Shown in pieces: positions 43,352 to 48,120 of a stretch of 48,120 bases of DNA. The notes below the pieces were generated by a model. That model was given only the letters and a program-made list of their open reading frames with translations, had not been told where the DNA came from and ran no database searches. Source of the DNA: Flavobacteriales bacterium (GTDB taxonomy: Bacteria; Bacteroidota; Bacteroidia; Flavobacteriales_G; JALEGO01); NCBI GenBank assembly GCA_020631045.1, contig JAHDHZ010000010.1, forward strand, positions 9,168-57,287, written 5' to 3'. Both the position numbers and the translations under genes were made by a program. Position 1 is the stretch's first letter. Each line of letters opens with the position of its first letter.

Positions 43352-44623
43352 ATGCTCAAATTTATAAATAAAATAAGATACCTTCTTTTCATGCTTTTGA
43401 GTCTAGGTGCCATTTTATTTGTTTGCTACAAAGCCTTCAATACTCTTGATTTTAAACTCAATGCTGTTGCAAACCTTGCCTATATGAATGCAGATTTCAG
43501 TGAAAAACATGGCCTTAAAAAAATTGAATTGAACACCAGCAACTCAGATGAATTGCATTTTAATCGCTTATACCGAGATTATTATGCAGAAGGCTTAGGC
43601 CCAGAAAATGATGCCTTTTTACAATATTATTCAAAAAACAATGCTTGGCGCAGGGCGAGCATGGTCATTGATGGTGAAAAATACAAGGTTCAAGTAAAAA
43701 GCCATGGGCGCACGCCTTATGCCCATAAGTTTGGAGCACTTTTTTCATTGGCGGTTAAATTCAAAAAAAACGCCCCTTTTTTTAACAGCAACAGAGTAAA
43801 TTTTGTGATCTACAATCGCATTCAAATGCGCCTAGCGCTGCTTGAACATTTTGCTCAAAAATTTAATGTGTTGACCACTCACTATGAGCTGATTGACTTT
43901 AAATTCGGGGAGAGAAGAAGAGCACTTTATTTTGTTGAACAGCGTATCAATGAAGACTTTTTTAAAACCAACAATCTACCCTACATCGTATTTAACGACA
44001 ATGTTGATGGCTCTTTGATCTACAATCAGGACTTTTCACTAGAGCAACTTGAGCATCAATTGACCCTTGCACTTGAGCAGCACAGTTACAGCACAACACT
44101 CAAAAAACAAATCAAAGATGATTACCAGGCGTTCAATAAAGCTATACAGGCGCAAGATCACAACACTATGCTTGAGTTGCTCGATGCCAATTATTGTGCC
44201 CGCCTTGAGGCTTTACGTGTGGTTTATGGATGTGATGGGCATGGGTTTAATTTTGTAAATCTTGATGTAGTTTATGATACGATTAAACATGTTTTTTACC
44301 CCATCGTCAATAGAGATATTGTTTCAAATAAAATTCAAGATTGTCAAGGGTTAAAAAATCAAGCACGCCAAACTTACATCAGCAATTTTTGGCAAGTACT
44401 AGAGCAAAACGAGCATTTTAACTACAAAACACAACAAGCCCTCTATGATTTTTTAGAACAAAATAACAGCGCTGATATCGCTCACCAAATTAATAACATC
44501 AACAAGCAATACCTTGAGAGCCATTTGCTGAAAAAAACCAGTCTCAACAATCGGTTTGACGGATCAACACTCTTAGACAACATCAACTGTTTAAGAACAT
44601 TTAAAAATGAAAAATATCACTAG
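43352..44623 (+). CDS. CotH-like kinase family protein, membrane-anchored
   Basis: 423 residues from the ATG at 43352 (a TTG 24 bp upstream overlaps the -7 promoter box). One N-terminal membrane helix (about 7-26) anchors an extracytoplasmic domain. CotH-like features are KVQVKSHGRTPYAHKFGALFSLAVKFKK, NRVNFVIYNRIQMRLALLEHFAQKF, the segment LEALRVVYGCDGHGFNFVNLDVVYD and FYPIVNRDIV with the acidic residue of the kinase centre. CotH kinases phosphorylate surface or spore-coat proteins. It leads an operon with DUF4956, a second CotH-like protein and a VTC-domain protein. Target unknown. Confidence 0.82.
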   Translation: MLKFINKIRYLLFMLLSLGAILFVCYKAFNTLDFKLNAVANLAYMNADFSEKHGLKKIELNTSNSDELHFNRLYRDYYAEGLGPENDAFLQYYSKNNAWRRASMVIDGEKYKVQVKSHGRTPYAHKFGALFSLAVKFKKNAPFFNSNRVNFVIYNRIQMRLALLEHFAQKFNVLTTHYELIDFKFGERRRALYFVEQRINEDFFKTNNLPYIVFNDNVDGSLIYNQDFSLEQLEHQLTLALEQHSYSTTLKKQIKDDYQAFNKAIQAQDHNTMLELLDANYCARLEALRVVYGCDGHGFNFVNLDVVYDTIKHVFYPIVNRDIVSNKIQDCQGLKNQARQTYISNFWQVLEQNEHFNYKTQQALYDFLEQNNSADIAHQINNINKQYLESHLLKKTSLNNRFDGSTLLDNINCLRTFKNEKYH

Positions 44624-44632
44624 CTTTGACCC

Positions 44633-45310
44633 ATGGATCAACTTGACTACATTTTAGACTTTCAATCTTCACCTTTGAGTGTGCTCGATTTTCTTTTTGG
44701 ATTAATCTTAGTCATTTTCTTCTCATTTATCATCAAATGGGCGTATGCAAGATTTGCGCTTTCGGTGTCAAACAGATTTATCACAGCTTCTATGTTTCCG
44801 TTTTTTGCAGTGGCTATTTTTGTGATCGTATCAACCATCAAATCAAGTCTTGTGCTTTCTCTAGGATTGGTTGGTGCCCTTTCTATCATTCGATTTAGAA
44901 CTGCCATTAAAGAACCTGAACAGTTGATTTACTATTTGATTTTAACAGCCATTTCAATTTCAGTCGCTGCTGAGATTTATGTGATCGCCCTGCTCACTTT
45001 TTTATTTACCATCGCCTACACATTTTACAGAAGATTCATCTCTTCAACATCTACACTCATTGAGAATGATCAATTGATGATTCGAGCTAAAAAAATTAGC
45101 CTTGCTCAACTTGAAGAGTTAACTGGCGTAGTGATCAATGAAAAATGCAACATCACCGTTCAAAATTACCATGAGCAAGCACATGAAACCGTTGTTGTGC
45201 TTAAAGCAGACCGCTTAAATCTTCAAACAACACAAAAGCTTCGCAACTTTATTGATCAGCAAAAAGACATTGAACTGATTGACTTTCAGTTATTGAATTC
45301 AATCGATTAA
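44633..45310 (+). CDS. DUF4956 membrane protein
   Basis: 225 residues, 9 bp after the CotH stop. Four membrane segments lie in the N-terminal 135 residues. The conserved core SLVLSLGLVGALSIIRFRTAIKEPEQLIYYLILTAIS is the signature of DUF4956. The C-terminal 85 residues are a soluble alpha/beta domain (TGVVINEKCNITVQNYHEQAHETVVVLKADR). DUF4956 proteins are repeatedly encoded with VTC-domain and CotH proteins, as here, and are thought to form a membrane component of that system. Biochemical role unknown. Confidence 0.9.
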   Translation: MDQLDYILDFQSSPLSVLDFLFGLILVIFFSFIIKWAYARFALSVSNRFITASMFPFFAVAIFVIVSTIKSSLVLSLGLVGALSIIRFRTAIKEPEQLIYYLILTAISISVAAEIYVIALLTFLFTIAYTFYRRFISSTSTLIENDQLMIRAKKISLAQLEELTGVVINEKCNITVQNYHEQAHETVVVLKADRLNLQTTQKLRNFIDQQKDIELIDFQLLNSID

Positions 45311-45323
45311 TCTTCAGGTGGGC

Positions 45324-47354
45324 ATGTTGTTCAATCAAAACAGCTCAAATAAAAAACTTAGAGCATTCTTATTTTGCAGTATTGCACTTTTTATTGTGTT
45401 TTTTATTTTAATTGCTGAGAAAACAAACCTTTCTACAGAAATTTCAAATCGTTATCAGCATGTTAAGTTTACAAGCAAAGCCTTCTTTGAAGATAGTAAG
45501 TCAAAAGCAAGAGACGCTTTCAACATCAACATCAAACTAGATAAACTTCAAGATCTCGAAGAAGAAAAACAAGCGCTAAAAAATGATGCATACTTAACCG
45601 CTGAACAATACAAGTGTCGTATTCAATCAAACGATAAATTTTCAAAAGCCAAAATAAGCACATTAAGCAACGCTAAAAACTATAGCCTAAATGATTATGC
45701 TTTATTTTTTAAGGGTGGAAAAGGCTTCTCAAAACAACAACTCTCACTTGAGCAAATCAGGCCCAATCACACATTAGAAAACCTTGCTGGAGCTCTTTAC
45801 AGAGTTGTCAACAAGGCGTTAACCATCAATTTAAATCCGGTTGATTTATACATGAACAAAAGATTTAAAGGCATCTACATCACTAGATCATTGATCGACA
45901 AATACGTTGTTGAGGCAAATGCGCATCGAGAAAGTGCCATTTTCAGTATTAATCAGCAACAACAAATTCATTTTAAAACCTTCAAAGAAGGCCAAAAACA
46001 AAATTTTTTAAATCTAAATAAGTACTCTTTTGTAGATTTTATTGACCCACAGGCTACCTTAAACTATCTGGCCATCTCTTTTATTTTAAACCAAACCCAA
46101 CATTTATCACCTGAGCATTTGTTTTGGTTTTACAATTCTGTCACACACCGCTGCACACCCTTATTTTTTATATTAGAGCACAATCCATCAAATCAAATTG
46201 AAAACCTAGATGCCTTCATAAGCATTGTAAAAGAGCAAAACCCCTACTTGAAGGCTTTCTTAACAGATACCTTGATTAAAAAACTACCCTACAACTTACA
46301 GACTATCAAACACAGCGTTGATCAGAAAACTTACCAAGATTCTGTTTATGTAAACTTCAAACAAAAAAGCCTTGGGCTTGCCTTAAATAGTGATGATCTT
46401 GAAACTGAAATAAACCAAAGAATAAATATGATGCACTTTGAAACTACTACTCAAAAAGCCATCAAAAAATCTATTGTACGTATTTCTAAAGACACGCTTA
46501 TTGATCAAGATTTAACCATTCAACCCCATGAGCACTTAATGATTGGTCCTGGCATTCAAATAGATTTTTCAAACAATGCCAACCTGTTTGTTTATGGTCA
46601 AATCTCTTGCTTAGGCATTGCCCAAAAGCCCACAACATTCAAAAGTATCGAAGGTTCATTGTCATCTATTTATATTGAGTCTAGCTCTGAGATTGAAAAT
46701 ACATTTACCTACACTTCATTTACAGATTTATCAGCATTATCAAAAGAATTTTGGATGCTGCCCTCAGCGGTAACTTTATATGATAGCAGAGCGCAGTTCA
46801 AACACTGTACATTCAACCAAAACAAAGTGGGTGACGATATGATTAACTTATTTAGATGCCCAAAAATTAGTTTTAGCAATTGTGTGTTTCAAAATATTTT
46901 AAGTGATGCTATTGATTCAGACTTTTCAACTATTGATGTTGCTGGTTGCACTTTTGAAAATATCGGAAATGATGCTGTTGATGGATCAGGCAGTGAAATT
47001 CAAATTTTAAAAAGTCGATTTCGAAACATCGAAGATAAGGCCATTAGTGCTGGGGAGGCGAGTGTGTTTAAAAGTAAAGAAAACTGTATTGATAGTGCTG
47101 AGCTTGCTTTGGTGTGTAAGGACGGGTCAGTGATTTTTACCGAAAGTGATAGCTTGGGGTTCAATGGTGTTGATTTAGTCGCTTTTATTAAAAAACCTGA
47201 GTATCAGACCCCCTCTATTTATGTGTCAAATACTCACATTAAAAGCACACTCATTGAATACAATATTCAAGTCGATGGGCTTAAGAATGTTCAGAGACAC
47301 AAAAATGTAAAATCGATGCTTTATGGAAACCAGTACGGAAAAGCCTCAAAATAA
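45324..47354 (+). CDS. CotH-like protein fused to a right-handed parallel beta-helix
   Basis: 676 residues from the ATG at 45324; a GTG two codons earlier is possible. An N-terminal membrane helix (about 13-32) precedes a degenerate CotH-like region (about 70-370), with DLYMNKRFKGIYITRSLID and LFWFYNSVTHRCTPLFFILEHN. The C-terminal half (about 395-640) is a right-handed beta-helix with stacked repeats: QFKHCTFNQNKVGDDMINLF, ISFSNCVFQNILSDAIDSD, IDVAGCTFENIGNDAVDGS and IQILKSRFRNIEDKAISAG. Beta-helices of this kind bind or cut polysaccharide. The CotH catalytic aspartate is not evident, so this paralogue may bind rather than phosphorylate. It overlaps nothing: the VTC gene starts 1 bp later with the chosen start. 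Confidence 0.83.
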   Translation: MLFNQNSSNKKLRAFLFCSIALFIVFFILIAEKTNLSTEISNRYQHVKFTSKAFFEDSKSKARDAFNINIKLDKLQDLEEEKQALKNDAYLTAEQYKCRIQSNDKFSKAKISTLSNAKNYSLNDYALFFKGGKGFSKQQLSLEQIRPNHTLENLAGALYRVVNKALTINLNPVDLYMNKRFKGIYITRSLIDKYVVEANAHRESAIFSINQQQQIHFKTFKEGQKQNFLNLNKYSFVDFIDPQATLNYLAISFILNQTQHLSPEHLFWFYNSVTHRCTPLFFILEHNPSNQIENLDAFISIVKEQNPYLKAFLTDTLIKKLPYNLQTIKHSVDQKTYQDSVYVNFKQKSLGLALNSDDLETEINQRINMMHFETTTQKAIKKSIVRISKDTLIDQDLTIQPHEHLMIGPGIQIDFSNNANLFVYGQISCLGIAQKPTTFKSIEGSLSSIYIESSSEIENTFTYTSFTDLSALSKEFWMLPSAVTLYDSRAQFKHCTFNQNKVGDDMINLFRCPKISFSNCVFQNILSDAIDSDFSTIDVAGCTFENIGNDAVDGSGSEIQILKSRFRNIEDKAISAGEASVFKSKENCIDSAELALVCKDGSVIFTESDSLGFNGVDLVAFIKKPEYQTPSIYVSNTHIKSTLIEYNIQVDGLKNVQRHKNVKSMLYGNQYGKASK

Positions 47355-47355
47355 A

Positions 47356-48021
47356 ATGCTCATGTATCGATTTGAAAAGAAGTTTGCCCTTCATCAAACT
47401 CAACTTTCAAGTTTTTTAATGCAGCTTAATCTTGCAGGATACAAAAGGATTTATGAAGATCGATTCATCAACAATTTATATTTAGATGACATTCACCTCA
47501 AGGCCTTAAAAGAAAATATCGAAGGGCTCAGTGAAAGAAAAAAAGTAAGAATTCGCTGGTATGGACATCAGTTTGCTCTTTCTAAAAAACAACTAGAAGA
47601 GAAAATAAAAAAAGATGATGTCAATACTAAAAACATACTTCAGCTAGAAAACACAAAACTTATATCAACAGAAAAAACAGCTTCCTTTTATCGTTCAATT
47701 AGCAATGAATTAAAAGAAAAGCACCAAAATACTTATTACCAGAAAGGGTACTATAAGCTAATCCCAACTTTATTGAACCGCTACTTAAGAAGTTATTATT
47801 ACAACCATGACAAACAGGTGCGTTTAACCATAGATAGATCACTCTCTTATTATTCTTGTAACTTAAAAACTCTAGCACAAGAAAATCATATTATTGTTGA
47901 ACTCAAATCATCAGCTCAAAATATTATTACCGACCACTTCTTCAAGAGCTTTGAACTTACTAAATTTTCTAAGTATGTGAAAGGCATGATCGCAACAGGC
48001 GAGCATAAGCCAGAATACTAA
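47356..48021 (+). CDS. VTC-domain polyphosphate polymerase-like protein
   Basis: 221 residues from the ATG at 47356. An earlier ATG at 47323 would overlap the previous gene by 32 bp and is less likely. The VTC tunnel domain is visible: YRFEKKFAL at the start, NLYLDDIHLKALKENIEG, the basic strand ERKKVRIRWYG (Lys/Arg that hold phosphate chains), LNRYLRSYYY, RLTIDRSLSYYS and the final acidic strand IIVELKSS. In yeast Vtc4 such residues make polyphosphate from ATP. It has no membrane segment, so the membrane partner would be DUF4956. It probably polymerises phosphate at the inner membrane for the CotH/beta-helix system. Confidence 0.88.
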   Translation: MLMYRFEKKFALHQTQLSSFLMQLNLAGYKRIYEDRFINNLYLDDIHLKALKENIEGLSERKKVRIRWYGHQFALSKKQLEEKIKKDDVNTKNILQLENTKLISTEKTASFYRSISNELKEKHQNTYYQKGYYKLIPTLLNRYLRSYYYNHDKQVRLTIDRSLSYYSCNLKTLAQENHIIVELKSSAQNIITDHFFKSFELTKFSKYVKGMIATGEHKPEY

Positions 48022-48040
48022 ACAAAAACTACTTTCAAAC

Positions 48041-48071
48041 AAAAAAAGCCCAACGAAACTGCTGAGCTTTT
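48041..48071 (+). terminator. Bidirectional hairpin terminator between VTC gene and tRNA-Asp
   Basis: AAGCCCAAC and GCTGAGCTT pair (with G-U pairs) around a six-base loop GAAACT, flanked by A-runs on the left that become a U-run after the tRNA on the minus strand. It lies about 20 bp past the VTC stop and a few bases after the tRNA 3' end, so it can serve both. Confidence 0.75.
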
Positions 48072-48072
48072 G

Positions 48073-48120
48073 CGGTCCGGACGGGACTCGAACCCGCGAC
48101 CCCCTGCGTGACAGGCAGGT
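48073..48120 (-). tRNA. tRNA-Asp (GTC), 3' part; 5' part beyond window
   Basis: Read on the minus strand, the sequence contains the anticodon stem-loop with GTC (CCTGTCACGC), variable loop, T-arm (GCGGG TTCGAGT CCCGT) and the acceptor 3' strand CCGGACC with discriminator G. This closely matches bacterial tRNA-Asp. CCA is not encoded. The D-arm and 5' acceptor strand lie off the right edge. Confidence 0.95.

Overview
The window comes from a low-GC (high-30s percent by eye) member of the Bacteroidota, probably marine or aquatic. The evidence is a giant secreted protein with a type IX secretion (T9SS) C-terminal sorting domain, a TonB receptor with a carboxypeptidase-regulatory N-terminus, AT-rich start regions mostly without Shine-Dalgarno sequences, and Bacteroidota-typical families (RGPP-ending His/Cys-rich protein, bleomycin-hydrolase-like C1 peptidase, sirtuin without zinc cysteines). 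No transposon, phage or CRISPR was seen, and no stretch over 300 bp lacks a gene.

Layout. 0-3.2 kb (minus): a GMC alcohol oxidoreductase, its probable small partner (cut by the window edge) and an aldehyde dehydrogenase. 3.3-26.8 kb: an exopolysaccharide locus in three plus-strand operons. Operon 1 (3.4-10.6 kb) holds a membrane-anchored receiver, OPX export lipoprotein, Wzc-like co-polymerase with a degenerate kinase, flippase, glycosyltransferase and Wzy-type polymerase. Operon 2 (14.0-19.7 kb) holds a three-domain kinase/nucleotidyltransferase/TMK fusion, an acetyltransferase and two glycosyltransferases. Operon 3 (19.8-26.8 kb) holds a glycosyltransferase, the initiating sugar-phosphate transferase, a second membrane-anchored receiver, a FIST protein and a large hybrid histidine kinase. 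A minus-strand metal/TonB operon (10.5-13.9 kb) sits between operons 1 and 2. 26.9-33.8 kb: a SpoIIAA-like/histidine kinase/NarL regulator operon, a divergent two-domain alpha-oxoamine synthase/N-acyltransferase, a small secreted protein, and a second NarL regulator with an unknown partner. 33.8-41.6 kb (minus): a 2145-residue T9SS protein followed by a papain-like peptidase. 41.6-43.3 kb (minus): sirtuin and membrane-anchored phosphoesterase. 43.3-48.0 kb (plus): CotH, DUF4956, CotH/beta-helix and VTC polyphosphate-polymerase-like proteins, then a tRNA-Asp running off the end.

Main discovery candidate. A composite promoter element occurs four times, always 115-132 bp before the first start codon of a unit: the three exopolysaccharide operons and the giant T9SS protein. 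It has a palindrome TTCTCA-N3-TGAGAA, then after six bases TCTTA (TCTAG in one copy), a TTTTCAG block 67-69 bases from the palindrome start (three of four copies), a TTAA/TTAT at 78-80, and a GGCAC-like block at 87-90. The last block resembles a sigma-54 -24 element, so the palindrome would be an enhancer-type activator site. It appears to define one regulon of matrix polysaccharide plus secreted surface protein. Other notable points are a pair of 159-residue receivers with C-terminal membrane anchors, the alpha-oxoamine synthase/acyltransferase fusion beside two-component genes, and the CotH/DUF4956/VTC island.
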